From Caldiserica bacterium UBA646 (GTDB lineage: Bacteria; Caldisericota; Caldisericia; Caldisericales; Caldisericaceae), in NCBI GenBank assembly GCA_002299965.1, contig DBOM01000059.1, positions 47,500 through 79,737 of the forward strand: a stretch of DNA of 32,238 nt, written 5' to 3'. How positions within the stretch are numbered: the first letter of the stretch is position 1; each line of letters starts with the position of its first letter. The notes under the pieces are model-generated. The model ran no database searches, was not told the DNA's origin, and saw nothing but the letters and a program-made list of their open reading frames with translations. The position numbers were made by a program, and so were the translations under genes. Of this stretch, positions 1 to 8,803 are shown in pieces.

Positions 1-26
1 TGTGTGATGTGTGTGATGTGTGGTGG
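1..26. repeat. Short tandem repeat, 9-bp unit TGTGTGATG
   Basis: Two exact copies of TGTGTGATG (1-9, 10-18) are followed by a degenerate third copy, TGTGGTGG (19-26). The window starts inside it, so the full copy number is unknown. It lies about 120 bp upstream of the diguanylate cyclase gene. It could be the tail of a coding repeat from a gene to the left or a low-complexity intergenic tract; the sequence does not decide. Confidence 0.6.
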
Positions 27-79
27 TTCTGATACTTTGTACAATTATTTTGCTTGCCAACGATATTTCAAAATATACA

Positions 80-109
80 TTGTAAAATTTTTCTAAACTG
101 TATTACAAT
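80..109 (+). promoter_or_regulatory. Candidate promoter of the diguanylate cyclase gene
   Basis: TTGTAA (80-85) and TACAAT (104-109) are spaced by 18 bp, a plausible sigma-70-type pair about 40 bp upstream of the start codon. The same bases form an inverted repeat, ATTGTAA (79-85) against TTACAAT (103-109). A TTGTACAA palindrome sits further upstream at 37-44. The region is very AT-rich, so chance matches are likely. Confidence 0.35.
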
Positions 110-147
110 TTATTTAATGAAAGAAAAAATCGTGGAAGAGATGTAAC

Positions 148-1902
148 ATGGAAAGAAATGTTAATTTTCTTAAAACTTTTCATAAGTTAAAGAAACAGCT
201 TTTTGAAGAGTGGACGAGCAGAGAAGTGGGGAAAAGAGCGCAAAAATCCATTGCAGAGCTAAATATATTTTTTGAAGTGCACGGCCTTGCAATACTAATG
301 GGGGTAACGTCTATTGCACTTATTTCACTCTTTGTACAAATTGATCATTTTACTTATGGAAGTTGGTTTTATAAAAGAATGAACACATTTGTTGGTGCTC
401 TATTCTATTTAACTGTTTTGGTTTTTTTCGTTATGCTCTTGCTTGTTATTGCACAGATAGATAGAGAACGAGTATCTGGAAGCGAAAAATTAGAGGAATT
501 AAAACAAATGGATATAGTTACAAACACAATTCAGCAAGTATCTAAAAATCCATCTTTTAATGAAAAAATTAGGATTGCGATAAAAGCTATAGAAAAGTAC
601 CTGGATATCAAAAAATCCATTATTTACATCGTTGAAAATGACAAACTGGAACCAATTTATAAAAATAATGTTTCAAAAAAAGAAGAGAAGGAAATCAAGG
701 GCATTATCGGTAGTGGAGACAGCGTAAAATATAATATAAAACATTACAATCTACACGGGACAAATTATTATTATACGGTACTAAAAACGAGGAAGCCGTT
801 TTCAAAATCACAGAAGAAATTCATACTCCGCTGTGAAAGAAATTTATTTAAGATTCTGGAAAGCGACAAGCTTTTTGGTTCAACACTTGAAAGTAGACAA
901 AAGCGGGAAGCGATAATTGAAAGGTATAAACATTTTCATACTTTCACGTTAGAGCTTCAAAATACCTGGACAACCGAAGGATTGTATTGGAAATTAGTCG
1001 ATGCGATCCCTCAGTATTTTTATGTACAATCAGCATCGATTATTGGTGCTTCCGGCTCTCGGAAGGAATGGGGGTTTTTAGCGTTGCATAACATACCCAA
1101 TCATGTTGCAAAGACGGTTGAAGAAAAAATGGGAGACCCTGATTTTTCAGGTAATTTAACAGAGGTTAAAAATAATAAAAAAGTACTTTATATAAAAGAT
1201 ACAAGAAAATATAAGAAATGGACCCATCTTGAAGGTTCTCCTCTTTCCTGGATTGGTGTGCCCATCATTGTAGACGGGGAGGTCACTGCCGTTATAAATG
1301 TAGACAGCTACCACCAGGATGGTTTTACCGAAGAAGATATTGTTTTTGCAAATGCTCTCTCAGATGTGGTAGGTGGAATTGTACAAAAAATGATTTCTCT
1401 CGAGAAGATGAAATCGTTATCCATCAAGGACTCTCTAACTTCTGCTTATAACAGGAGAGAATTTGATACAAGGTTTAGAGAAGAGATAGAGAGAGCCGGA
1501 AGATACAAAAGGCCATTGAGTATTGTTATGACAGACATTGATGAATTTAAAAAGTGCAATGATGCATTTGGCCATCTTGAAGGGGATAGACTGCTTATAG
1601 AGTCTTCTAAAATTATTTCTTCCTCAATTCGGTTAAGCGATGTGCTATTTAGATTTGGAGGAGATGAATTTGTTTTATTGTTTCCTGAAACAGCAAGCGA
1701 GCAAGCAGCGAAAGTTTTAAAGAAAATTATGACAAATCTAAAAAAGCTTATTAGGCCTGACGGAACTCCTGTCACTATGTCGTTAGGTATAGCTCAGTAC
1801 AGAGACGGAGATACCTCCAAAACATTGTTAGATAGGTCTGATAAAGCTATGTATAAGGCAAAAGGTAGTGGAGGAAACTGCATTTACGGAATAGAAAATT
1901 AA
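148..1902 (+). CDS. Membrane-anchored GAF-GGDEF diguanylate cyclase
   Basis: This protein probably makes the second messenger cyclic di-GMP from two GTP at the inner face of the membrane. Two hydrophobic segments (about residues 44-64 and 80-104) anchor it. Residues about 110-240 look like a degenerate GAF or linker region, and 260-415 a GAF-type sensor domain. The GGDEF domain runs from D428 (DSLTSAYNRR) to the end. The active-site loop RFGGDEF is intact (GGDEF at 504-508), the metal-binding DIDEFK is present, and RLSD before the loop matches the RxxD inhibitory site, so catalysis with product inhibition is expected. No EAL domain is present. GAAGAG lies a few bases before the ATG. The gene stands alone and is convergent with its right neighbour. 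The signal sensed cannot be told. Confidence 0.93.
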   Translation: MERNVNFLKTFHKLKKQLFEEWTSREVGKRAQKSIAELNIFFEVHGLAILMGVTSIALISLFVQIDHFTYGSWFYKRMNTFVGALFYLTVLVFFVMLLLVIAQIDRERVSGSEKLEELKQMDIVTNTIQQVSKNPSFNEKIRIAIKAIEKYLDIKKSIIYIVENDKLEPIYKNNVSKKEEKEIKGIIGSGDSVKYNIKHYNLHGTNYYYTVLKTRKPFSKSQKKFILRCERNLFKILESDKLFGSTLESRQKREAIIERYKHFHTFTLELQNTWTTEGLYWKLVDAIPQYFYVQSASIIGASGSRKEWGFLALHNIPNHVAKTVEEKMGDPDFSGNLTEVKNNKKVLYIKDTRKYKKWTHLEGSPLSWIGVPIIVDGEVTAVINVDSYHQDGFTEEDIVFANALSDVVGGIVQKMISLEKMKSLSIKDSLTSAYNRREFDTRFREEIERAGRYKRPLSIVMTDIDEFKKCNDAFGHLEGDRLLIESSKIISSSIRLSDVLFRFGGDEFVLLFPETASEQAAKVLKKIMTNLKKLIRPDGTPVTMSLGIAQYRDGDTSKTLLDRSDKAMYKAKGSGGNCIYGIEN

Positions 1903-1927
1903 TAAATAGGATAGCGGCCGGTCAGGG

Positions 1928-3577
1928 TTAAAATTCTTTAAATATTTCAACCATTACTTCTCTTGTATCTCCGTCCCAGCTTACTTTTGCGCCAAGATTT
2001 TCTGAAATAAATCTGACAGGGACGAATGTTCTTGAATCTTTTATGAACGGCGCAGTATCCATTTGAATTTCAGTGCCGTTTTTGATAAGTGTTGAGTTTC
2101 CTATGATAAGAGTAATTACATTATTTTCGCTTTCTATTTTTACTTCTCTTGTATCTCCGTCCCAGCTTACTTTTGCACCAAGATTTTCTGAAATAAATCT
2201 GACAGGGACGAATGTTCTTGAATCTTTTATGAACGGCGCAGTATCCATTTGAATTTCAGTGCCGTTTTTGATAAGCGTAGTGCTATCTATAACAAATTTA
2301 ATAGAAATGTATTCAAGAAAAGGACCCAAAAAAATGGCGTCGCCAAACACCGGGACAAAGTCTTGTTGTTTCATAATGAATTCAATAGAGCTTTCTTTGC
2401 CACTATTTATTTTTATATTTGCAACTGTTTCCTCTTGTGGCACTGGTTTTGAAGAGAATATCCATTTCCCCATTGAAAATAAGGGAAACCTAAACAGTAT
2501 AGCTCCTTCACCGTATTGAAAGGCATAGAAAAGTTCTTTTTCAGTTTCTTCGTTACTTATATTGAAAGGATTTACGGCAGTATAAACAGGAGTGTTTGGA
2601 AGATTTGATTTGAGGTTTTCGATTACAAGCGGGGTGTAGCTTGAGTTTTCTTGCAGTGACGAGAGATACACCATTGGTGCGATAAAATCAAATCCCGAAA
2701 AAGTAGTTGAAAACTGGCCAAAATTTACAACCTGGTAAGTCAGTGAATCAGAAATCTTTTCTGCCTCCTCTGTTGTTTTATATCTAAATCCTCTTGCAAC
2801 CATGAAAGCGCCAACATCAATGTTTGGTTGTATTGATTTTATATACTTTTTTATAATGGAAGCTTCGTCTTTTACGAGGTTATTTCTTAAATTTATCCAC
2901 TTTACTACATCTTTGTCTTCCTGTTCGTATGCTTCAAACAGACTTTTCCAATCAGCAGGATTTACAAAAGTTTTGTATGCAATGTTTTTTACTTTGTTTG
3001 TATCTATACCATTTTCTTGTGCGTATTGCATAAAAGCATTAGAAAAATCGTAACTTCCGTTAGGAAATCTAATATAATCAAGGGATACTCCGTCGATGTC
3101 GTATTGCAACAATTCGTCTAAAAAATGTTTTATGTAGTCCAGATAAACGCTGCTTAGAAGTGATACATAGTAATCGTCTTTTGAACCACTTATATGCTGC
3201 ATTAATTCTTTTTGGTGGAGAAGGCCAAAATTTTTGTCCATAAAAACTGGGAAATAAGTAAAAACTTTGAGGCCATTGTTGTGCGCCTCATTGATGAGTG
3301 TCCCTAAAATATCGCTTTCTACCGGGAGAAATTCGCTTTTATAAAATACTTTACCCTGCGGGTTTTTAACAAGGAGAAAAAGTGTATTATAGTCGTATTC
3401 TTTGAGTGTTGAAACAACCTCTTTTGCCCCGAGTTTTTCGATGTCTTCTCCCCGAACGCAGATTCCTTTCATTTTTTGCTCAGGTGCGCCGTTGACTTTC
3501 GAAATACAAATTGTTTGAAAAACAAGAAATAAAATAAGTATTAGTATGGAGAAACGTTTTAGCCGGTTAAAGTTCAT
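1928..3577 (-). CDS. Secreted glycoside-hydrolase-like (DUF4015/GHL-type) protein with two copper-amine-oxidase-like C-terminal modules
   Basis: A signal peptide (hydrophobic residues about 9-26, likely cut near A31) sends this protein out of the cell. Residues about 35-375 resemble the TIM-barrel DUF4015 / family-10-like putative glycoside hydrolases: DGVSLDYIRFPN at 162-173 matches their conserved strand motif, and VFTYFPVF and DFIAPMVY fit the barrel. No substrate can be named. Residues about 433-549 hold two nearly identical copies, 62 residues apart, of the module called copper amine oxidase N-terminal-like (PF07833), with the core RTFVPVRFISENLGA. This module is common on surface proteins of low-GC bacteria and probably binds the cell wall or stabilises the protein; it has no oxidase activity itself. 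The ATG overlaps the gatB stop by one base (TAATG), so it is the last gene of the ligA-gatCAB operon. A cell-envelope role is inference. Confidence 0.82.
   Translation of the reverse strand: MNFNRLKRFSILILILFLVFQTICISKVNGAPEQKMKGICVRGEDIEKLGAKEVVSTLKEYDYNTLFLLVKNPQGKVFYKSEFLPVESDILGTLINEAHNNGLKVFTYFPVFMDKNFGLLHQKELMQHISGSKDDYYVSLLSSVYLDYIKHFLDELLQYDIDGVSLDYIRFPNGSYDFSNAFMQYAQENGIDTNKVKNIAYKTFVNPADWKSLFEAYEQEDKDVVKWINLRNNLVKDEASIIKKYIKSIQPNIDVGAFMVARGFRYKTTEEAEKISDSLTYQVVNFGQFSTTFSGFDFIAPMVYLSSLQENSSYTPLVIENLKSNLPNTPVYTAVNPFNISNEETEKELFYAFQYGEGAILFRFPLFSMGKWIFSSKPVPQEETVANIKINSGKESSIEFIMKQQDFVPVFGDAIFLGPFLEYISIKFVIDSTTLIKNGTEIQMDTAPFIKDSRTFVPVRFISENLGAKVSWDGDTREVKIESENNVITLIIGNSTLIKNGTEIQMDTAPFIKDSRTFVPVRFISENLGAKVSWDGDTREVMVEIFKEF
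1954..2275 (-). repeat. Tandem 136-bp direct repeat encoding the duplicated surface module
   Basis: Bases 1954-2089 and 2140-2275 are the same except for one position (1991 G, 2177 A on the plus strand). The period is 186 bp, exactly 62 codons, so frame is kept. The single difference is silent in the shared peptide. Flanking bases diverge at once. Confidence 0.95.
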
Positions 3578-5019
3578 TATTTCCTCTTGTTAAGTGCTTC
3601 TGCGAGGAGCTTGTTTGCAATTTGAGGATTTGCTTTTCCTTTTGTTTTTTTCATTACCTGTCCCGCGAGGAAGCCAAGTACCTGGGTTTTTCCAGCGAGG
3701 TAGCGTGAAACGGCTTCTGAATTTTCCTTAAGGACTTGTTGCACAATTTCTTCTATTTTATTTTCGTCTGTTATTTGGATTAATCCTTTTTCTTTTACAA
3801 TCTTTTTTGGAGATTTTCCTGTTTTTAGCGACTCGACTATGATTTCTTTTGCTATATTTTTCGAAATTATGCCTTTTTCTAAAAGTGAAAAAAATTCTAT
3901 AAATTTTTTCTCATCGAAGCCAATTTCACTTATTGTTTTTTCTGTTTCATTGAGAAATTTCATAATGCTCCCCATAAGAAAATTTGCAACTTCTTTTGGC
4001 TTGCCTGTTGCCTTTGCAATTGATTCAAAATAGTTTGCGAGTTCATTGGATGATGCGATTTCATAAGCATAAACATCGTTTAATGAATATTGATTGATGA
4101 ACCGCTCTTCTTTTTGTGCAGGAAGTTCAGGCAAACTGTTTTTTATATCTTCTATAAATGCTTTATTTAAGAGAAGCGGTGGAAGATCTGGCTCGGGAAA
4201 GTATCTGTAATCGTTTAGTTCTTCTTTGGTTCTCATTGGTTTTGTTATTCCCGCTCTTTCGTCAAAATGTCTTGTTTCGTGAACAGTTTTTTCTCCATTT
4301 TTAAGCATTTCTGTCTGTCTTTTAATTTCATATTCAAGTGCTTTTCGTATGCTGCGGAACGAATTGAGATTTTTAATTTCCACTTTTGTGCCCATTGTAT
4401 TGCTTTTTGAGAGGGATACGTTAACATCGCATCGCAGGGCTCCTTTTTCCATATCTCCACTTGAAACGCCCAAATATCGCACTGTTTTTCTGAGAAGCAC
4501 GAGAAAATGGTATGCTTCTTCAGCTGTTTCAATATCAGGATATGTGACAATTTCCATTAAAGGCACGCCGGATCTGTTAAAATCAATATAAGAATATGCG
4601 GATTCTGTAATATCGCCCGTATGGATCGATTTTCCGGAATCTTCTTCTATATGTCCTCTCTGGATGCTAATTTTCTTTTTTCCTTTTTCTGTTTTTATTT
4701 CAAGGAAGCCTTCACTTGCAATTGGGATTGTATACTGGGTGATCTGATATCCTTTTGGCAAATCCGGGTAGAAATAGTTTTTTCTGTAAAAAGTTGATTC
4801 TCTGTTTATTTTCATATTTAGGGCAAGTCCCAATTTTATGCCATATTCAACGGCTTTTTCATTTAGAACGGGAAGTGCGCCCGGAAGGCCCAAACAGACA
4901 GGGCAGATATGTGTATTAGGTTTTTCGCCAAACTGCGTAGAACACCCGCAGAACAATTTTGTTTTTGTATCAAGCTGTATGTGTATTTCAAGGCCTATTG
5001 TTGGTTTATATTCGTTCAT
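3577..5019 (-). CDS. gatB: Aspartyl/glutamyl-tRNA(Asn/Gln) amidotransferase subunit B
   Basis: GatB is the tRNA-binding and kinase subunit of GatCAB. It phosphorylates Glu (or Asp) on misacylated tRNA(Gln) (or tRNA(Asn)), and the activated group is then amidated with ammonia from GatA. The N-terminal YKPTIGLEIHIQL is typical. Cysteines 24, 26, 39 and 42 (CGC and CPVC) form the zinc site found in one GatB subgroup. The C-terminal 150 residues are the helical and YqeY-like tail that contacts tRNA. I place the start at the ATG at 5019 (MNEYKP, 480 residues), because GGGAGGAG lies just upstream of it; an in-frame ATG five codons earlier overlaps that ribosome site and has none of its own. It follows gatA after about 20 bp. 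Confidence 0.97.
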   Translation of the reverse strand: MNEYKPTIGLEIHIQLDTKTKLFCGCSTQFGEKPNTHICPVCLGLPGALPVLNEKAVEYGIKLGLALNMKINRESTFYRKNYFYPDLPKGYQITQYTIPIASEGFLEIKTEKGKKKISIQRGHIEEDSGKSIHTGDITESAYSYIDFNRSGVPLMEIVTYPDIETAEEAYHFLVLLRKTVRYLGVSSGDMEKGALRCDVNVSLSKSNTMGTKVEIKNLNSFRSIRKALEYEIKRQTEMLKNGEKTVHETRHFDERAGITKPMRTKEELNDYRYFPEPDLPPLLLNKAFIEDIKNSLPELPAQKEERFINQYSLNDVYAYEIASSNELANYFESIAKATGKPKEVANFLMGSIMKFLNETEKTISEIGFDEKKFIEFFSLLEKGIISKNIAKEIIVESLKTGKSPKKIVKEKGLIQITDENKIEEIVQQVLKENSEAVSRYLAGKTQVLGFLAGQVMKKTKGKANPQIANKLLAEALNKRK

Positions 5020-5039
5020 TTTTTCTCCTCCCATGCCAT

Positions 5040-6455
5040 TTATCCATTTTCTACAGCATATGCAATTTGCAAAAGCTCTTTTTCTTTGAACCAGCTCCCT
5101 ATGAGCTGCATTCCAATGGGGAGTCCATTTTTGTCACTTCCGTGGGGCACGGAGATTGCAGGTAGTCCTGCAAGGTTTACAGGTATTGTAAAAATATCAC
5201 TCATATACATTTCAAGTGGGCTTTTCTTTTCTCCCAATTTGAAAGCTGTAGTAGCTGTTGTGGGAAGAAGTAATGTATCTACTGTTTCAAATGCTTTTTC
5301 AAATTCATTTGCCAGAATTTTTCTTACTTTTGAAGCTTTTAAGTAATATGCATCATAATATCCGGCAGATAATGCAAATGTCCCGATAAGAATTCTCCTC
5401 TTTACTTCTTCTCCAAATCCTTCTGTGCGTGTCAATTCATATGTGCTTGTAAGATTCTTCCCTTGAACAGTTAATCCGTATCGTACTCCATCAAAACGGC
5501 TTAGGTTAGAGGAGGCTTCCGACGGAGCAACAATGTAGTATGCGGGAAGCGCATATTTTAGATGCGCAATGGATATTTCTGTTATAGTAGCGCCAAGTTT
5601 AACGAGAGTATTTATTGTTTTTTTTAGTTCTTCTTTTATTTCATCCTGTATATTAAATTCCATTACTTCTTTTATTATACCAATTCTTTTACCTTTTATT
5701 TCTTTTCCTAAAAGGTTTGTATAGTCTTCTTTTTTGATGTTGGCAGATGTTTCGTCATGCGGGTCAAATCCTGCAATTGCGTTTAACATTATGGCGCAGT
5801 CTTTTACATTTCTTGTAAGAGGGCCAATTTGATCAAGCGATGATGAAAAAGCAATAAGGCCGTACCTGGAAACAAGTCCATATGTTGGTTTTAATCCTAC
5901 GACACCGCAAAATGCGGCAGGTTCTCTTACTGAACCTCCAGTGTCGGACCCAAGCGCTGCCAATACTTCTTCGCTTTTTACCGAAGCCGCAGACCCTCCG
6001 GAAGATCCGCCAGGGACGTAATCATAATTTACCGGGTTATGCGTGGGGAAAAAAGACGAATTTTCATTTGAAGAGCCCATTGCAAATTCATCCATATTTG
6101 TTTTGCCTATAATAATAGCATTTTCTTCTTTTAATTTTTTAACAACCGTTGCGTTGTACGGAGATATATATCCTTTCAATATTTGTGATCCTGCTGTTGT
6201 TTCGCAATTCTTTACGTTCATATTATCTTTTACGGCAACAGGCACGCCGAAGAGAAGTCCCTTTTTTTCGTCCATTTTATCAAGTTCTCCTGCTCTTTTC
6301 AGTGCCTTTTCTATATCTAAATTGATAAACGATTTAATATTTTTTTCTTTTTCATTAATATTTTTAGCATAATTTTCAATTACTTCTCTTGCAGTGATTT
6401 CTTTATTCTTGAGTTTATTAATAAGGCTGGATATTGGCAGACTGGTAATTGTCAT
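5040..6455 (-). CDS. gatA: Aspartyl/glutamyl-tRNA(Asn/Gln) amidotransferase subunit A
   Basis: GatA is the amidase-signature subunit that hydrolyses glutamine and passes ammonia to GatB. The Ser-cisSer-Lys triad is visible: Lys in VAVKDNM (residue 76), cis-Ser in GGSSGGSAA (about 151) and the nucleophile Ser in GSDTGGSVREPA (175). The length of 471 residues is normal. I choose the ATG at 6455 (MTITSLP) because AGGTGA lies six bases upstream of it. A GTG three codons earlier would overlap gatC but lacks a ribosome site of its own. Only one base separates it from the gatC stop, so the two are translationally coupled. Confidence 0.97.
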   Translation of the reverse strand: MTITSLPISSLINKLKNKEITAREVIENYAKNINEKEKNIKSFINLDIEKALKRAGELDKMDEKKGLLFGVPVAVKDNMNVKNCETTAGSQILKGYISPYNATVVKKLKEENAIIIGKTNMDEFAMGSSNENSSFFPTHNPVNYDYVPGGSSGGSAASVKSEEVLAALGSDTGGSVREPAAFCGVVGLKPTYGLVSRYGLIAFSSSLDQIGPLTRNVKDCAIMLNAIAGFDPHDETSANIKKEDYTNLLGKEIKGKRIGIIKEVMEFNIQDEIKEELKKTINTLVKLGATITEISIAHLKYALPAYYIVAPSEASSNLSRFDGVRYGLTVQGKNLTSTYELTRTEGFGEEVKRRILIGTFALSAGYYDAYYLKASKVRKILANEFEKAFETVDTLLLPTTATTAFKLGEKKSPLEMYMSDIFTIPVNLAGLPAISVPHGSDKNGLPIGMQLIGSWFKEKELLQIAYAVENG

Positions 6456-6456
6456 G

Positions 6457-6735
6457 TTATTCACCTATGATATGTTTAACTTTATAAAAATTTTCACGTG
6501 CAAGTGTTTTGTTCTTTTCAAGATCTTCTTTGCGAAGGCCATTTTCTGTTTTGTCTTTTCTTAAAAAAAGGTGCGCTCTTTTTGTGTATATCTGCGGTTC
6601 CACATTTTCAGTGTTTACTTCTTTTAATATTTCAAAGTAGTGAATGATTTCTTCTAGATCATTAAGTATTGTTTTTTTCTCTTTCTCTTTTAATTTTAGT
6701 GCGGCAAGTTGTTCAATTTTATCTATATCAATCAT
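6457..6735 (-). CDS. gatC: Aspartyl/glutamyl-tRNA(Asn/Gln) amidotransferase subunit C
   Basis: GatC is the small subunit that wraps between GatA and GatB and stabilises the complex. At 92 residues it has the family length and pattern: an N-terminal helix (IEQLAALKLKEKE), a central helix (EEIIHYFEILKEVN) and a C-terminal extended part with LRKEDLE. GGGAGGG precedes the ATG. It lies two bases after ligA and one base before gatA. Confidence 0.95.
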   Translation of the reverse strand: MIDIDKIEQLAALKLKEKEKKTILNDLEEIIHYFEILKEVNTENVEPQIYTKRAHLFLRKDKTENGLRKEDLEKNKTLARENFYKVKHIIGE

Positions 6736-6737
6736 AT

Positions 6738-8765
6738 TTACCCTCCCGTGATAAGCTTTTTGAATTCATCTTCACTTATTATTTTTATTCCTAATGCTTT
6801 AGCTTTTTTGTATTTACTGCCCGGGTTTTCCCCGGTAATAACAATCGTTGTTGCTTTAGTAATGGTTTCAAGTGCCTCTCCCCCTAAATTTTTCACAATA
6901 TCCTGCGCTTCTCCACGTGAAAAATTTTTAAGAGTGCCAGTGAAAACGATTTTTTCTCCTTTTAATGGCAAATTCTGTGTTTTTATTTCTTCCTCTTCCA
7001 TTTTTATGCCAACTGTCTTTAATTTTCTTAAAATTTCTATATTTTGATTTGAGGCGAAGAATTTTTTTATACTTTGTGCAGTAATTGGGCCAAGACCTCC
7101 TATTGCAAGAATTTCATCTTCTGTTGCGGCTTTGAGTGCATCAATACTTTTAAATGTTTTTGCAAGCAGACTTGCAGTGTATTTTCCTATCTGGAATATG
7201 CCAAGTGCATAAATAAGGTTTGAGAGGTTTTTGTTTTTACTTTGTTGAATGTTTCTTAATATTTTTTCTGCAAGTATTTCTCCCATCCTTTCAAGTTTCA
7301 GAAGGTCTTCTTTTTTAAGGTAATAGAGATCAGAATAATCTGATATTATTTTTTTGTCTACTAGCTGATCGATAATTTTGTCTCCTAATGCGTCTATATC
7401 CATTGCATTCCGCGAAGCAAAATGTGCAATGCGTTCTTTTACTTGTGCAGGGCAGGATACATTAATGCATCTCGTTGCTGATTCTCCTTCAAATCTTACC
7501 GCAGGGCCATCACAAATAGGACACTTATCTGGCATCGTAAAGGGTTGCGTATTTTGCGGGCGTTTCTCCCTTAGCACTCTTACTACTTCAGGTATTACAG
7601 AGCCTGCTTTTCGTACAACGATATTGTCATTTATTCTTATATCCAACCGTTTGACCTGGTCTTCATTATGCAGCGTAGCGCGAGATACAATGCTACCTTC
7701 AAGTTCAACCGGGTCAAAAACAGCAACTGGAGTGAGAATTCCTGTTCTGCCAACCTGTATAATGATGTTTTTTACAGTAGTTTCTGCTTCTTCTGGTGGA
7801 AATTTGTATGCAATTGCCCATCTTGGCTCATGTGATGTTGCTCCTAATTTTTTTTGGAGCGCTATCTCATTTACTTTTATTACTATGCCGTCGGCTTCAA
7901 ATGGATAGTCATTCTTATGATTCTTGTAATAGTCACATCGTTCTATGACTTCATTTATTTCATTGCAAGGAGCAGCTTCCGGGCTTGTTTTAAATCCAAG
8001 TTTTTGTAGGAATTCAAGAATTTCTAAATGTGTTCCGAAACTTATGCCTTCTACCTCTCCTATACCATATGAAATCATCTGGAGTTTTCTTTGTGCTGTA
8101 ATGCGTGAATCTAGCTGCCTTAATGAACCTGCTGCAGCGTTTCTTGGATTAGCAAAAGGAGGTTCGCTATTTTTTTCTCTCTCTTTATTTAATTCTTCAA
8201 AATCTTTTTTGTACATAATTACTTCCCCTCGAACTTCTATGACAGGAGGAATAGTATTGCCAAATAATTTTAATGGTATGTTTTTTATTGTCCTTACATT
8301 TAAGGAGACATCTTCTCCGCTTACTCCGTTTCCGCGTGTTGCGCCTTGAATTAGTACGCCATTTTCATAACGAATTGATACAGCGAGTCCATCCATTTTA
8401 AGCTCAGTCACATATTGAAATATTTCTGTCTTCAATTCCTTTTTTATACGCTTGTCAAAATTTATTAAATCTTCGTTGTTAAATGCATTACCGAGTGATA
8501 GCATGGGTATTTTATGTTGCACTGTTTTGAATTCTTTAAGTGGAGACGCTCCTACACGCTGCGATGGAGAGTCAGGTGTTACAAGGGAAGGGAATTTTTT
8601 TTCAAGGGCAATGAGATCTTGAAATATCTGGTCATATTCATGGTCTGAAATTTCAGGTTCGTTGCGCGTATAATACAGATAATTATGATGTTGAATGGTG
8701 TGCCTTAATTTTTTGACGAGATCTTTTGCCTCTTCAAAACTGACAGCAGAAATGTCTATTTTCAT
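6738..8765 (-). CDS. ligA: NAD-dependent DNA ligase
   Basis: LigA seals nicks in DNA using NAD+, in replication and repair. At 675 residues it is full length. In order: the NAD-binding Ia domain (HHNYLYY, residues 26-32), the adenylation domain with the nucleophile Lys123 in ELKMDGLAV, the OB fold, a zinc finger with Cys415, 418, 433 and 438, helix-hairpin-helix repeats (about 450-590) and a C-terminal BRCT domain (about 595-675, VFTGTL). The stop of the upstream propeller gene is three bases before the ATG. The ribosome site (AAGAG) is weak and lies next to a strong hairpin. The ligA-gatCAB order also occurs in other low-GC bacteria. Confidence 0.98.
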   Translation of the reverse strand: MKIDISAVSFEEAKDLVKKLRHTIQHHNYLYYTRNEPEISDHEYDQIFQDLIALEKKFPSLVTPDSPSQRVGASPLKEFKTVQHKIPMLSLGNAFNNEDLINFDKRIKKELKTEIFQYVTELKMDGLAVSIRYENGVLIQGATRGNGVSGEDVSLNVRTIKNIPLKLFGNTIPPVIEVRGEVIMYKKDFEELNKEREKNSEPPFANPRNAAAGSLRQLDSRITAQRKLQMISYGIGEVEGISFGTHLEILEFLQKLGFKTSPEAAPCNEINEVIERCDYYKNHKNDYPFEADGIVIKVNEIALQKKLGATSHEPRWAIAYKFPPEEAETTVKNIIIQVGRTGILTPVAVFDPVELEGSIVSRATLHNEDQVKRLDIRINDNIVVRKAGSVIPEVVRVLREKRPQNTQPFTMPDKCPICDGPAVRFEGESATRCINVSCPAQVKERIAHFASRNAMDIDALGDKIIDQLVDKKIISDYSDLYYLKKEDLLKLERMGEILAEKILRNIQQSKNKNLSNLIYALGIFQIGKYTASLLAKTFKSIDALKAATEDEILAIGGLGPITAQSIKKFFASNQNIEILRKLKTVGIKMEEEEIKTQNLPLKGEKIVFTGTLKNFSRGEAQDIVKNLGGEALETITKATTIVITGENPGSKYKKAKALGIKIISEDEFKKLITGG

Positions 8766-8803
8766 CTCTTAATTGATGAAAATCAATTTGTTTTCATCAA
8801 TTA
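8758..8803 (-). promoter_or_regulatory. Overlapping inverted repeats covering the ligA start
   Basis: Bases 8770-8782 and 8791-8803 form a perfect 13-bp inverted repeat (core arms AATTGATGAAAA and TTTTCATCAATT) with an 8-nt loop. It covers the last codons and stop of the propeller gene, and in the mRNA it ends just before the ligA ATG. The shared arm GATGAAAAT (8775-8783) can instead pair with ATTTTCATC (8758-8766), which contains the ligA start codon. The two foldings exclude each other. No T-run follows, so it is not an ordinary terminator. Confidence 0.55.

Noticed and set aside
1903..1927. Bidirectional terminator between the convergent diguanylate cyclase and glycoside-hydrolase-like genes
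   Set aside because: Only a short CGGCCG palindrome is present, with no stable stem or T-run on either strand.
5020..5034. Upstream ATG for gatB (MGGEK)
   Set aside because: These bases are the ribosome site GGGAGGAG of the ATG at 5019.
7378..7908. Long open frame on the strand opposite ligA
   Set aside because: It lies wholly inside ligA, has no ribosome site, and its translation resembles no protein family; the same applies to the other opposite-strand frames in clpB, ileS and the ATPase gene.
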